In this document: positions 37,356 through 45,958 of the stretch, piece by piece
How the letters are laid out: each line of letters opens with the position of its first letter
How positions within the stretch are numbered: the first letter of the stretch is position 1
Assembly: GCF_030655415.1 (NCBI RefSeq)
Contig: NZ_JAURVN010000014.1
Span: 620,001-684,000 of the forward strand
Source of the DNA: Herminiimonas sp.
Lineage (GTDB): Bacteria; Pseudomonadota; Gammaproteobacteria; Burkholderiales; Burkholderiaceae
Length of the DNA stretch: 64,000 bases
Direction of reading: 5' to 3'
The notes under the pieces: model-generated
Told to the model about the DNA's origin: nothing
Database searches by the model: none
The model's input: the letters and a program-made list of their open reading frames with translations, nothing else
Made by a program: the position numbers and the translations under genes

Positions 37356-38741
37356 TCAATCACCCTGATATAGCGCGGCCGAACCAGTGTAGTTTTCGAA
37401 CTTGGTATATTGGCCGAGGAAGGTCAAGCGCACACTACCGATCGGGCCGTTACGCTGTTTACCAATGATGATTTCCGCCGTACCTTTGTCAGGTGAATCG
37501 GGGTTATACACTTCATCACGATAGATAAACAAAATCACGTCGGCATCTTGTTCGATAGCGCCGGATTCACGCAAATCGGACATCACAGGACGTTTGTTCG
37601 GACGCTGCTCCAGCGAACGGTTCAACTGCGAAAGCGCAATGACCGGGCAATTCAATTCTTTGGCCAAACCTTTCAAGCTACGCGAGATCTCGGAAATTTC
37701 CGTCGCGCGATTTTCACCTGAAGAATTGGCGGACATCAGTTGCAAGTAATCGATAATGATCAGGCCAAGCTTGCCGCATTGACGCGACAAACGGCGTGAA
37801 CGTGCACGCAGTTCGATCGAATTCAGCGCAGGCGTTTCATCGATGTACAACTGCGCATCGTTCATTTTTTGAATCGCATGCGTCAGGCGCGGCCAATCTT
37901 CATCAGCCAAACGACCGGTACGCAGACGATGCTGATCCAGACGGCCAACAGAACCCAGCATACGCATCGCCAACTGGGTGCCGCCCATTTCCATCGAGAA
38001 GACCGCGACCGGCAAACCGCTTTCGATCGCGACCGTTTCGCCGATGTTAATTGAGAACGCTGTTTTACCCATAGAAGGACGGCCGGCCACAATAATCAAA
38101 TCACCAGGCTGCAAGCCCGATGTCATGCGATCCAGATCGGCAAAGCCGGTTGGTACGCCTGTGATATCACTCGTGCTGTCGCGGTTGTACAGTTCATCGA
38201 TACGTTCGACGACTTGCGTCAGCAAAGGCTGGATTTCCTGGAAGCCTTGCGCACCACGTGCGCCCTCTTCCGCAATCGCAAAAATCTTGGACTCGGCTTC
38301 GTCCAGCATCTGCTTGACTTCCTTGCCTTGCGGATTGAAAGCCTGGCCGGAGATTTCATCTGAAACGGTAATCAGTTTGCGCAGCACACCGCGGTCGCGC
38401 ACGATTTCTGCATAGCGACGGATATTGGCTGCGGATGGGGTATTTTGGGCCAGCGCGTTCAGATACGAGACGCCGCCGACTTCTTCCGCTTTGCCGCTGT
38501 TGGTCAGCGCTTCAAAAACGGTAATCACGTCAGCTGGACGAGAGCCATTGATCAGTCTAACGATGTGCTGAAAAATGATCCGGTGATCGTAGCGATAAAA
38601 ATCATCCTGATGGACGAAATCGGCGATCCTGTCCCACGCGGCGTTATCAAGCAACAAGCCGCCAAGCACAGATTGCTCAGCTTCTATGGAATGCGGAGGG
38701 ACGCGGAGGTTATCGACTTGCGGATCAGCACGGTTGTTCAT
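37356..38741 (-). CDS. dnaB: Replicative DNA helicase DnaB
   Basis: A 461-residue hexameric helicase that unwinds DNA at the fork. The N-terminal primase-binding domain starts VPPHSIEAEQSVLGGLLLDN. The RecA-like domain has Walker A AGRPSMGKTAFSIN, Walker B LIIIDYLQLM and the ALSQLNRSLEQR sensor motif. There is no intein. The start at 38741 (MNNRADPQVDNLRVPPH) matches the family. The open frame extends 28 codons further upstream, but that part overlaps the rplI terminator region. A TATAAT box lies only about 8 bases before the ATG, so the transcript may have almost no leader. Confidence 0.96.
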   Translation of the reverse strand: MNNRADPQVDNLRVPPHSIEAEQSVLGGLLLDNAAWDRIADFVHQDDFYRYDHRIIFQHIVRLINGSRPADVITVFEALTNSGKAEEVGGVSYLNALAQNTPSAANIRRYAEIVRDRGVLRKLITVSDEISGQAFNPQGKEVKQMLDEAESKIFAIAEEGARGAQGFQEIQPLLTQVVERIDELYNRDSTSDITGVPTGFADLDRMTSGLQPGDLIIVAGRPSMGKTAFSINIGETVAIESGLPVAVFSMEMGGTQLAMRMLGSVGRLDQHRLRTGRLADEDWPRLTHAIQKMNDAQLYIDETPALNSIELRARSRRLSRQCGKLGLIIIDYLQLMSANSSGENRATEISEISRSLKGLAKELNCPVIALSQLNRSLEQRPNKRPVMSDLRESGAIEQDADVILFIYRDEVYNPDSPDKGTAEIIIGKQRNGPIGSVRLTFLGQYTKFENYTGSAALYQGD

Positions 38742-38790
38742 GGCGCGAATTATACCTGCTACGAGTGAACGCTTAAGAAAAATGGGCAAT

Positions 38791-38819
38791 AAAAAAGCCG
38801 GGAAAACCCGGCTTTTTTT
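38791..38819 (-). terminator. Terminator after rplI
   Basis: AAAAAAGCCGGG (38791-38802) and CCCGGCTTTTTT (38807-38818) form a perfect 12-bp stem with an AAAA/TTTT loop and T-runs on both strands. It lies between the rplI stop and dnaB and ends the S6 operon. Confidence 0.9.
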
Positions 38820-38852
38820 CGGCAACTAGTGCCAAACAACTTTTTAACAAAC

Positions 38853-39305
38853 TTACGCTTGTTCGCCTACTACCAAGATCGTGACGTCAATCACAACATC
38901 TGTATGCAATGCGACCGAAACGACGTGCTCGCCAGTGGTTTTCAGAGGGCCGTTAGGCAAGCGAACTTGTGCTTTTTCAACTGCGAAACCTTGCTTGGTC
39001 AGCGCTGCAGCAAGATCAGCATTGGTAACGGAACCGAACAAACGGCCGTCAACACCTGATTTTTGCGAAACTTGAACAGTTTGACCGGTCAATTTTTCGC
39101 CTAAGGCTTGCGATACTTGCAATTTTGCAGCGGCGATGTTTTCCAGTTCTGCGCGTTTGACTTCAAATTCAGCAAGCGCAGTTGTCGTCGCACGACGAGC
39201 TTTGCGTTGTGGAATCAGGAAGTTACGTGCGTAGCCGTCTTTAACTTTAACGACTTCACCGAGGTTGCCGAGATTAACGACTTTTTCTAACAGAATGATT
39301 TGCAT
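38853..39305 (-). CDS. rplI: 50S ribosomal protein L9
   Basis: A 150-residue protein beginning [32 protein letters not shown], the canonical L9 N-terminal domain that binds 23S rRNA. A long connecting helix and the C-terminal domain ([33 protein letters not shown]) follow. It is the last gene of the rpsF-priB-rpsR-rplI operon, 25 bases after rpsR. Confidence 0.98.
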   Translation of the reverse strand: MQIILLEKVVNLGNLGEVVKVKDGYARNFLIPQRKARRATTTALAEFEVKRAELENIAAAKLQVSQALGEKLTGQTVQVSQKSGVDGRLFGSVTNADLAAALTKQGFAVEKAQVRLPNGPLKTTGEHVVSVALHTDVVIDVTILVVGEQA

Positions 39306-39330
39306 GTTTTTCTCCTATTTCAGTCGCTAA

Positions 39331-39615
39331 TTAAGCGTGGTGCAAATCGGTGTACGGCAACAACGCGAGGAAACGTGCGCGTTTGATTGCTGTATCGACT
39401 TGACGTTGATAGATTGCTTTGGTGCCGGTCAAGCGTGCTGGCATGATTTTGCCATTTTCTTGAACGAAATCTTTCAGTGTGTCCACGTCTTTGTAGTCAA
39501 CTTGTTCTACGTGTGCAGCTGTGAAGCGGCAGAATTTTTTACGCTTGAACAAAGGGTTTTGTTGTTTGCGTTTTTCTTTGAGTTTGCTTTTGTCGAATTT
39601 TTTACCGAATGCCAT
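39331..39615 (-). CDS. rpsR: 30S ribosomal protein S18
   Basis: A 94-residue protein, longer than E. coli S18 (75 aa) because of a basic N-terminal extension ([23 protein letters not shown]). The core [59 protein letters not shown] is standard. It pairs with S6 on the 30S platform and, as a complex, may bind the operon leader. Confidence 0.97.
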   Translation of the reverse strand: MAFGKKFDKSKLKEKRKQQNPLFKRKKFCRFTAAHVEQVDYKDVDTLKDFVQENGKIMPARLTGTKAIYQRQVDTAIKRARFLALLPYTDLHHA

Positions 39616-39630
39616 TTTGGGCTCCTGTAT

Positions 39631-39924
39631 CTAAATGTGGGTCTCGAAATCTGTGAGATGGAAAACAAGGCTTTTGCTGTTACGGCTCTTACGTGCCAGA
39701 AAACCGGTGAACTGAAATGTTCCGCCTAACTCGGCTTGATTAAATCTGCCTGAAATTTCTCCCGCGGCAATCGCGGCAATTTCAAACTCGACCAATCGTG
39801 GAACACCTGCTTCATTTTGTTGCGAACTGTGCAGCAAAACTGCTGACACAATCGGGACACCGGCCGGTGTGTAGCGCAAAATTTCACGCTCGGCGATGGT
39901 GGCTACAAACTGAAGTTGATTCAC
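39631..39924 (-). CDS. priB: Primosomal replication protein PriB
   Basis: A 97-residue OB-fold single-strand DNA-binding protein of replication restart. It reads (V)NQLQFVATIAEREILRYTPAGVPIVSAVLLHSSQQNEAG, matching PriB. The GTG at 39924 fits the family N-terminus. The AGGAG directly before it is unusually close (about one base), and an in-frame TTG at 39945 is the alternative start. The position between rpsF and rpsR is the classic one. Confidence 0.93.
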   Translation of the reverse strand: MNQLQFVATIAEREILRYTPAGVPIVSAVLLHSSQQNEAGVPRLVEFEIAAIAAGEISGRFNQAELGGTFQFTGFLARKSRNSKSLVFHLTDFETHI

Positions 39925-39948
39925 TCTCCTGATACGTCGTTGCAATAA

Positions 39949-40317
39949 TTAGGCAGCAGGTGCCTCGGTACGATGGCTCTTGGCAGCATCTTCCTTCTGC
40001 ACAGCCTTCATCATTGGCGATGGCGTTGTTTCAGCCTTCTTCAATTTCACTGTCAGATGGCGCAGAACGGCATCGTTGAATTTGAAGCCGGTTTCGATTT
40101 CAGCCAGTGTTTCGCCATCACATTCGATGTTTAGGCAGACGTAGTGGGCTTTAGCCAGTTTTTGGATCAGGTACGCCATTTGACGGCGGCCCCAGTCTTC
40201 CACGCGATGAACAACACCACCGCGTGCGGTGACGATGCCTTTGTAGCGTTCGATCATTGCGGGTACTTGCTCGCTTTGATCCGGATGGACGATAAATACG
40301 ATTTCATAATGACGCAT
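39949..40317 (-). CDS. rpsF: 30S ribosomal protein S6
   Basis: A 122-residue protein beginning [26 protein letters not shown], with [34 protein letters not shown] in the middle, both canonical for S6. The C-terminal tail after residue 100 is Ala/Pro/Lys-rich. AAGGAG sits six bases before the ATG at 40317. It is the first gene of the operon; the 5' leader carries a candidate S6:S18 binding hairpin. Confidence 0.97.
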   Translation of the reverse strand: MRHYEIVFIVHPDQSEQVPAMIERYKGIVTARGGVVHRVEDWGRRQMAYLIQKLAKAHYVCLNIECDGETLAEIETGFKFNDAVLRHLTVKLKKAETTPSPMMKAVQKEDAAKSHRTEAPAA

Positions 40318-40348
40318 GTAAGCTCCTTTTGGACGGATTTGAAAATTG

Positions 40349-40376
40349 CCCACCTCGGCGTCAAGACGAGTGTGGG
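40349..40376 (-). promoter_or_regulatory. Candidate S6:S18 autoregulatory hairpin in the rpsF leader
   Basis: On the minus strand CCCAC (40376-40372) pairs with GTGGG (40353-40349). Inside is a smaller stem closed by a CTTG tetraloop, with an unpaired CCG (40358-40356) on its 3' side, followed by AGG. A bulged CCG next to two helices upstream of rpsF is the hallmark of the known leader motif bound by the S6:S18 complex for feedback control. It lies 31 bases before the start codon. The fold was drawn by hand. Confidence 0.6.
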
Positions 40377-40499
40377 AAGAGGAAAACGCGCAATCATACG
40401 CCTTCACACCAAAAAACTCAACGCTTTCAAGCATTTATCGCGCAACCGCCCGCATATTCCTTGAAAAAATTGGCGAATTTGCTTGCGTTCCGGCATACA

Positions 40500-40515
40500 C
40501 TGTATAAAAATACAG
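40500..40515. promoter_or_regulatory. SOS box 1 of lexA
   Basis: CTGTATAAAAATACAG is a perfect CTGT-N8-ACAG LexA operator, about 98 bases upstream of the lexA start. Confidence 0.88.
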
Positions 40516-40516
40516 A

Positions 40517-40532
40517 CTGTCTATATAAACAG
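40517..40532. promoter_or_regulatory. SOS box 2 of lexA
   Basis: CTGTCTATATAAACAG is a second perfect CTGT-N8-ACAG site, one base after the first. Two adjacent boxes at lexA also occur in E. coli and allow graded autorepression. The TATATAA inside could overlap the promoter -10 region. Confidence 0.88.
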
Positions 40533-40612
40533 TTCTATAGACGCCCTACTGTAACGCGCTATCTATCAATCGATAATCGCTACCTCACGCAAGACTCAAG
40601 CTAGGCCATGCA

Positions 40613-41275
40613 ATGATCAAACTAACTGCACGCCAGGAACAAATCCTGAATCTGATCCGCGACGCGATTGAAAACACCGGTTTCCCCCCAACCCGGGCTG
40701 AAATTGCAACGGAACTGGGCTTTCGCTCCGCCAATGCAGCTGAAGAACATTTGCAGGCACTGGCACGCAAAGGCGCAATTGAAATTTCACCAGGTACGTC
40801 GCGCGGTATCCGCTTGCGCGATGTTGGCAGCAATGGCGAAGAGCGCTATCCAGGCAGACAGATGGCCTTGCCGCATCCGGCGCTCATGCAATTGAGCTTG
40901 CCGCTGGTTGGTCGCGTTGCCGCCGGCTCACCGATACTGGCGCAAGAACATATAGAAGCTACGTATAACGTTGATAAATCGCTATTCTCCGGCAAACCCG
41001 ATTACCTGCTGAAAGTACGCGGCATGTCTATGCGCGACGCGGGTATTCTGGATGGCGATTTGCTGGCGGTGAAAAAAATCGATAGCGCAAAAAATGGCCA
41101 GATCGTGGTGGCGCGCCTAGGTGAAGAGGTCACCGTCAAGCGCTACAAAAAGACTGGTTCCTTGATTGAACTGTTACCTGAGAATCCTGACTTCCACCCT
41201 ATCCGCGTCGATCTTGAGCACGATGATTTTGCGCTGGAAGGATTGGCCGTTGGCTTGATGCGTAGCTGGCACTAA
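40613..41275 (+). CDS. lexA: SOS repressor LexA
   Basis: A 220-residue repressor-protease. The N-terminal winged helix (1-68) reads [34 protein letters not shown]. The self-cleavage site is Ala104-Gly105 in GRVAAGSP. The catalytic Ser139 is in [11 protein letters not shown] and Lys176 in EVTVKRYK. Two SOS boxes precede the gene, so it is self-repressed and induced when RecA filaments trigger cleavage. It is divergent from the rpsF operon. Confidence 0.98.
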   Translation: MIKLTARQEQILNLIRDAIENTGFPPTRAEIATELGFRSANAAEEHLQALARKGAIEISPGTSRGIRLRDVGSNGEERYPGRQMALPHPALMQLSLPLVGRVAAGSPILAQEHIEATYNVDKSLFSGKPDYLLKVRGMSMRDAGILDGDLLAVKKIDSAKNGQIVVARLGEEVTVKRYKKTGSLIELLPENPDFHPIRVDLEHDDFALEGLAVGLMRSWH

Positions 41276-41393
41276 TTTTGTATTGATCGCGGTGCTGCTG
41301 CTTATTTTTTAAATTATTAGCGCCGCGAGTTACATCTCATCAGCATCTGCGCATCACCATTTGCATCTGCGTCCGACAAGATGAAGTGAATAT

Positions 41394-42155
41394 CTATTTT
41401 TTACACTTTGCCAAAATCTGCTTCGCAATCCCCCGCAGAATATTGACCTCTTCCGTTTCCAGCTGAGTACGTGAAAATAGTCGCTTCAAGCGCGGCATCA
41501 GCTTCTTCGGATTATCCGCGTCCAGAAAATCGATGGCCACCAGCGCCTGTTCCAGATGAGCGTACATGCCTTCGATTTGACTCATGCCCGCTGCCTCGCC
41601 CTGAAAACCGATAGATGTATCAAGCGTAAGCGTTTCGCCGATACCGGCCATGCGCGCCTCATAGGCCACTACTTGTATAGCTTGCGCCAGATTAAGGGAT
41701 GAGTAATCCGGATTGGCCGGGATATTGATCAGCACATTGCATTTTTCGACAATTTCATTCGGCAAACCGAAGCGCTCATTGCCAAAGACCACAGCCGCGC
41801 GCAAAGTCTTTTCCTCATTCAGCCGCGTCGCCAAAGTACGCGGAGAAATAACCGGTGGCGAAAACTCGCGCAGTCGAGCCGTCACAGCCGCCGCATAGTT
41901 GCAATCAATCAGCGCTTCCTCTATCGACCCAACGATGCGCGCGGATGCCAACACATCATTGGCGCCACTGGCAAAAGCGACGGCTTCTTCCTGCTGCTGC
42001 GCATCTGCAAAACGAGGATTCACCAGCACCAGTTCCGAAAAACCCATGTTTTTAATCGCTCGCGCAGCCGCGCCTATATTGCCGGGGCGGCTGGTTTCGA
42101 CCAGCACAAAACGCAGGCGATTGAAAAGAGGCGTGTCAGTTTTTGGCAGGTTCAT
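41394..42155 (-). CDS. trmJ: tRNA Cm32/Um32 methyltransferase TrmJ
   Basis: A 253-residue SPOUT methyltransferase that 2'-O-methylates position 32 of tRNA. Motif 1 FVLVETSRPGNIGAAARAIKNMGF, motif 2 VVFGNERFGLPNEIVEKCN and motif 3 SSLNLAQAIQVVAYEAR are all intact; the C-terminal dimerisation extension is present. It is divergent from suhB, the same arrangement as in E. coli. Confidence 0.94.
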   Translation of the reverse strand: MNLPKTDTPLFNRLRFVLVETSRPGNIGAAARAIKNMGFSELVLVNPRFADAQQQEEAVAFASGANDVLASARIVGSIEEALIDCNYAAAVTARLREFSPPVISPRTLATRLNEEKTLRAAVVFGNERFGLPNEIVEKCNVLINIPANPDYSSLNLAQAIQVVAYEARMAGIGETLTLDTSIGFQGEAAGMSQIEGMYAHLEQALVAIDFLDADNPKKLMPRLKRLFSRTQLETEEVNILRGIAKQILAKCKK

Positions 42156-42285
42156 TTAAAATAGCGGCATTGCGCGGTAAGAATCATGTCGAAATGGCAG
42201 TTCTATACCGCATCGCTCATTAATTTCAATTTAGGTGGTGCCCTCTTCGCTTACGCGATGGCGCCGCCATTTTAACGGAATCTCT

Positions 42286-43080
42286 ATGCATCCCATGCTT
42301 AATACGGCGGTTAAAGCGGCTCGCCGTGGCGCTGCCATCATCAACCGCGCATCCTTCGATCTTGACCGCGTCAAGGTTACGGAAAAAAATCCTAACGACT
42401 TCGTCACTGAAGTCGATCAGGCTGCTGAGCAAGCGATCATTGAGGTTCTGAAAACTGCCTATCCGGATCACGCGATCCTCGCCGAAGAATCCGGCGCTTC
42501 CGCCAATCTGCACGACGACAATGAAAACGTCTGGATCATCGATCCACTCGACGGCACCACCAACTTTATTCACGGATTCCCACAATATTGCGTATCGATC
42601 GCCTTGCAACAACGAGGTCAAATCACGCAAGCCGTGGTCTACGATCCAACGCGCAATGACTTGTTCACCGCCACCAAAGGCGCTGGCGCATACCTGAATG
42701 AAAAACGCATACGCGTTACCAAACGAGACAAGATAGCTGATGCGTTGATTGGTACCGGTTTCCCGTTCCGTGCGAATGATGACATCGACCAGTACCTGAA
42801 AATGTTCAAGATCATGTCGCAAAGCTGCGCCGGTCTGCGTCGTCCAGGTTCGGCTGCACTCGATCTGGCTTACGTTGCTGCAGGTCGTTTGGATGGCTTC
42901 TTTGAAAAAGGTTTGAAACCGTGGGATCTGGCAGCAGGCTCATTGTTGATCACCGAATCCGGCGGCATCGTCGGCACCTTTGAAGGCGAATCGGATTATC
43001 TGTACAAAGGCGACATCCTTGCCGGCACGCCGAAAGTATTCGCACAAATGGTTTCCTTGTTGAGCCCGTTTGCAAAATAA
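42286..43080 (+). CDS. suhB: Inositol-1-monophosphatase family protein SuhB
   Basis: A 264-residue Mg-dependent phosphatase. Metal ligands are in LAEESG (66-71) and [15 protein letters not shown] (85-99), with [15 protein letters not shown] toward the C-terminus. In E. coli SuhB also joins the rRNA antitermination complex, so it may do more than sugar-phosphate chemistry here. ATG 42286 ([15 protein letters not shown]) is the family start. It is followed by a terminator. Confidence 0.94.
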   Translation: MHPMLNTAVKAARRGAAIINRASFDLDRVKVTEKNPNDFVTEVDQAAEQAIIEVLKTAYPDHAILAEESGASANLHDDNENVWIIDPLDGTTNFIHGFPQYCVSIALQQRGQITQAVVYDPTRNDLFTATKGAGAYLNEKRIRVTKRDKIADALIGTGFPFRANDDIDQYLKMFKIMSQSCAGLRRPGSAALDLAYVAAGRLDGFFEKGLKPWDLAAGSLLITESGGIVGTFEGESDYLYKGDILAGTPKVFAQMVSLLSPFAK

Positions 43081-43393
43081 GTTTGTATTGAGTTAGCGGA
43101 TTATTGCGATCTCTAACAATCTCAATTTTTCGCAAATTATGAAAAGAAAAAAAGCGCCCGATTCATCCGGCGCTTTTTTCATTTTTCTTTTGTGCTGTAG
43201 ATGGTCAGATAAACACCACACCAAGTTAAGCGCCAACTATTCCGCGGCATACAGCGCGCTGCTGTTATACTCGCCGCACGCGGCACCTCTCCAGTCACCT
43301 TGCCGCTGTCTCACGACTTCCGTATTCCAATCCCGTTTGCCTGCGACTGGCGCCCTCTGCGGCGACAGGCCGATATTTTTCTATTGAGTCCTC
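43081..43393. other. Intergenic region suhB to DEAD-box gene
   Basis: 313 bases without a gene. The first part holds the suhB terminator (43147-43179). A TATACT near 43266 could be the -10 of the helicase gene, giving a leader of roughly 115 bases with a GCCGCACGCGGC hairpin at its start; long structured leaders occur on cold-shock DEAD-box mRNAs. Confidence 0.4.
43147..43179 (+). terminator. Terminator after suhB
   Basis: AAAAAAGCGCC and GGCGCTTTTTT form an 11-bp stem with a 10-base loop and a T-run, about 65 bases past the suhB stop. Confidence 0.85.
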
Positions 43394-44743
43394 ATGTCTT
43401 TTACTGACCTCGGCCTGGCCGAAGGAATTGTGCGCGCTGTTACCGAAAGCGGTTACACCACTCCAACCCCAATTCAAGCACAGGCGATTCCCGCCGTGCT
43501 CGCTGGTGGCGATTTGCTGGCCGGCGCACAAACCGGCACCGGCAAAACTGCTGGCTTCACGCTACCGATTTTGCATCGCCTTGCAACCAGCGGAGTACCA
43601 CATGCTTCGACAACCGGTGCACGTCCTATCCGCGCATTAGTCTTGACACCAACGCGTGAACTCGCCGCGCAGGTTGAAGAAAGCGTACGCACCTACGGCA
43701 AATATTTGAACCTGAACTCCGCTGTTATTTTCGGTGGCGTCGGCATCAATCCTCAAATCAAAATGCTCAAGCATGGCGTCGATATTCTGGTCGCCACACC
43801 TGGCCGCTTGTTGGATCATATGCAACAAGGTACGGTCAACCTGACCAAAGTTGAAATTCTGGTTCTCGACGAAGCAGATCGCATGCTCGACATGGGCTTC
43901 ATCAAAGACATTCGCCGCGTACTTGCGGTATTGCCTAAGACTCGCCAGAACTTGCTGTTCTCCGCGACCTTCTCGAACGAGATCAAGGCACTTGCTGATG
44001 GCTTGCTGAATTCACCAGCCATGATTGAAGTTGCACGCCGCAATTCGACCGTCGAAGTCATCGAACAAAAAATCCATCCGGTTGATCGCGACAAGAAGCA
44101 CCCTATGCTCGCGCATTTGATCAAGACCAATAACTGGTCACAAGTGCTGGTCTTCACGCGCACCAAGCACGGCGCTAACAAACTGGTTGAACAGCTGGAA
44201 AAAGACGGCATCAGTGGCATGGCGATCCACGGTAACAAGAGCCAGTCAGCACGCACGCGCGCACTGAGCGAATTCAAAGATGGCAGCCTGCAGGTTCTGG
44301 TCGCCACCGACATCGCCGCGCGCGGTATCGACATCGATCAATTGCCGCACGTCGTCAATTACGATTTGCCAAATGTGCCGGAAGATTACGTCCATCGCAT
44401 CGGCCGTACCGGTCGTGCTGGCGCAACCGGTGAAGCAGTATCACTGGTATGCGTTGATGAACTCGACATGTTGAAAGACATCGAAAAACTGATCAAGCGC
44501 AAACTGGCTTCAGAAGTCATTCCCGGTTTCGAACCAGATCTGAACGCCAAACCGCAACCGATCCAGCGCCGCAGCAATGACGCGCCGGGCCGCAGACCGC
44601 AACAAGGTCGTGGCAATGCGCCAGCGAAATCAGCCAAGGCTCCGGGTGCCAAACCAAGCGGTTCGACCGGTCCACGCACTTTTGGCGGCAATTCCACAGC
44701 ACGCCCTGCAGCGCCGCATCGTTCAGGCGGCCGCGGTCGATAA
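43394..44743 (+). CDS. rhlE: DEAD-box RNA helicase, RhlE type
   Basis: A 449-residue ATP-dependent RNA helicase. The Q-motif ([13 protein letters not shown]), Walker A AQTGTGKT (45-52), [59 protein letters not shown] and [10 protein letters not shown] are all present. A basic Pro/Gly/Arg-rich tail (about 375-449) likely binds RNA. RhlE members assist ribosome assembly and RNA decay. It is a single gene with its own terminator. Confidence 0.93.
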   Translation: MSFTDLGLAEGIVRAVTESGYTTPTPIQAQAIPAVLAGGDLLAGAQTGTGKTAGFTLPILHRLATSGVPHASTTGARPIRALVLTPTRELAAQVEESVRTYGKYLNLNSAVIFGGVGINPQIKMLKHGVDILVATPGRLLDHMQQGTVNLTKVEILVLDEADRMLDMGFIKDIRRVLAVLPKTRQNLLFSATFSNEIKALADGLLNSPAMIEVARRNSTVEVIEQKIHPVDRDKKHPMLAHLIKTNNWSQVLVFTRTKHGANKLVEQLEKDGISGMAIHGNKSQSARTRALSEFKDGSLQVLVATDIAARGIDIDQLPHVVNYDLPNVPEDYVHRIGRTGRAGATGEAVSLVCVDELDMLKDIEKLIKRKLASEVIPGFEPDLNAKPQPIQRRSNDAPGRRPQQGRGNAPAKSAKAPGAKPSGSTGPRTFGGNSTARPAAPHRSGGRGR

Positions 44744-44744
44744 A

Positions 44745-44782
44745 AATAAAGCGGCAGATGAGCTTCATCTGCCGCTTTATTT
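44745..44782 (+). terminator. Terminator after rhlE
   Basis: A 17-bp perfect stem (AATAAAGCGGCAGATGA / TCATCTGCCGCTTTATT) with a 3-base loop begins two bases after the stop codon. A weak T-tract follows. Confidence 0.75.
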
Positions 44783-44848
44783 CCTTTTCAAACCAAAACT
44801 TAAATAGGGTTGCACAATCCTGCAGCCGAACCTGATTCAGAATTTAAG

Positions 44849-44878
44849 TTGAATCTAATTTCCTTAAAATAGATTCAA
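44849..44878. promoter_or_regulatory. Inverted repeat upstream of the pilus/ABC locus
   Basis: TTGAATCTA and TAGATTCAA are perfect 9-bp arms 21 bases apart centre to centre, which places them about two helical turns apart as for a dimeric regulator. They lie about 280 bases before the first gene of the locus. The regulator is unknown; the response regulator encoded at 60260 is a candidate by proximity only. Confidence 0.35.
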
Positions 44879-45157
44879 ACATCCTTCTTTTTTCATCTCA
44901 TCATATCGTTGCGCCACAAATCATTTTCATCCTGATTTTCGCGACCACACACCAACTCAGCACCTTCCTTCGCACTATTCAAGACAACAATCTTGTCACT
45001 CAATAATCACTAGCTGATTTTTGCAACACATTGCTGCGCTCAGATTGAACTTTCATTGCTGGCGATAAACTTGTGCTATACCATCGACCACATTCTGCAG
45101 ACACGTGTTCAACACAGTGAAAGCAAGCTCTCTGCACAAATATTTCCACATAGAAAC

Positions 45158-45880
45158 ATGATCACTTACGCCCTTCAATTCGAAAACGTCGTCAAACGTT
45201 ATGAGAAAAAAGTCGTGCTAAAGGGGATTGATCTGAACATCGTTCGCGGTGAATTTTTCGGTTTGGTCGGAATGAATGGCGCGGGCAAAACCACGTTGAT
45301 CAAATGCCTGCTCGATTTTTGTGCTGCGGATTCTGGTTCTATCGAAATTTTCGGCAATAGCAATCGCCTGCCGCAATCTCGTGCTCCGCTCACATTTCTT
45401 CCTGAACGTTTCATGCCACCTTACTACCTGACCGGCGCCGACTTTCTGAAGTACACACTCAAGCTGCAGTCACTGCCTTACCAAGCGTCAGAAGCAGAGC
45501 ATATGCTGGAAGCTTTGGATCTGGACGTAGCTGCGCTCGTGAAACCGGTGCGCTCTTATTCCAAAGGCATGACGCAAAAGCTGGGACTGGCTTCCTGCTT
45601 TTTGGCCAATAAGGATTTGTACATATTCGACGAACCGATGAGTGGACTTGATCCGAAGGCACGTTCTTTGCTAAAGGCTAGTTTGCAAAAGCTGCGCACG
45701 CGCGATTGCACCTTGTTCTTCAGCTCACATGCGTTGGCGGATGTTGAGGAAATCTGTGATCGCATGGCCATTCTGCATGAGGGACAACTCCGTTTTGTCG
45801 GATCGCCAGCTGAATGCAAGCAACAATTTGAATCCCTTACGCTAGAACAGGCGTATATGAAATGCATCAGCATTCAATGA
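45158..45880 (+). CDS. ABC transporter ATP-binding protein (pilus locus)
   Basis: A 240-residue ABC ATPase. Walker A GMNGAGKT is at 38-45, the signature YSKGM at 134-138, Walker B LYIFDEP at 154-160, the D-loop SGLDP and the switch His in SSHAL. The sequence is of the ABC-2 exporter/NosF-like subfamily. The start MITYALQFENVVKRYE at 45158 is chosen; the open frame extends upstream without similarity. Its probable permease partner lies 13 kb downstream (58783), on the far side of the pilus genes, so the transporter brackets the pilus machinery. In Myxococcus, PilH/PilI form such an ABC exporter for type IV pili. Confidence 0.9.
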   Translation: MITYALQFENVVKRYEKKVVLKGIDLNIVRGEFFGLVGMNGAGKTTLIKCLLDFCAADSGSIEIFGNSNRLPQSRAPLTFLPERFMPPYYLTGADFLKYTLKLQSLPYQASEAEHMLEALDLDVAALVKPVRSYSKGMTQKLGLASCFLANKDLYIFDEPMSGLDPKARSLLKASLQKLRTRDCTLFFSSHALADVEEICDRMAILHEGQLRFVGSPAECKQQFESLTLEQAYMKCISIQ

Positions 45881-45958
45881 ATACTGATCTTATTTTTCTC
45901 AATATGTGATTCGAGTGACGCCGTCTACAGCGTCTTTCGTGAATCTTTAGGCAAGCAC

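Larger units (their letters stand above)
44744..45157. other. Intergenic region before the pilus/ABC locus
   Basis: 414 bases without a convincing gene. They hold the rhlE terminator, then AT-rich DNA. The notable structure is an inverted repeat TTGAATCTA (44849-44857) and TAGATTCAA (44870-44878) with a 12-base spacer. The promoter of the rightward pilus/ABC locus is expected here; no sigma-54 type GG-N10-GC element was seen. Confidence 0.5.

Noticed and set aside
41287..41328. TCGCGGTGCT/AGCGCCGCGA stem after lexA as a terminator
   Set aside because: A 10-bp stem exists, but with a 22-base loop and no T-run on either strand.
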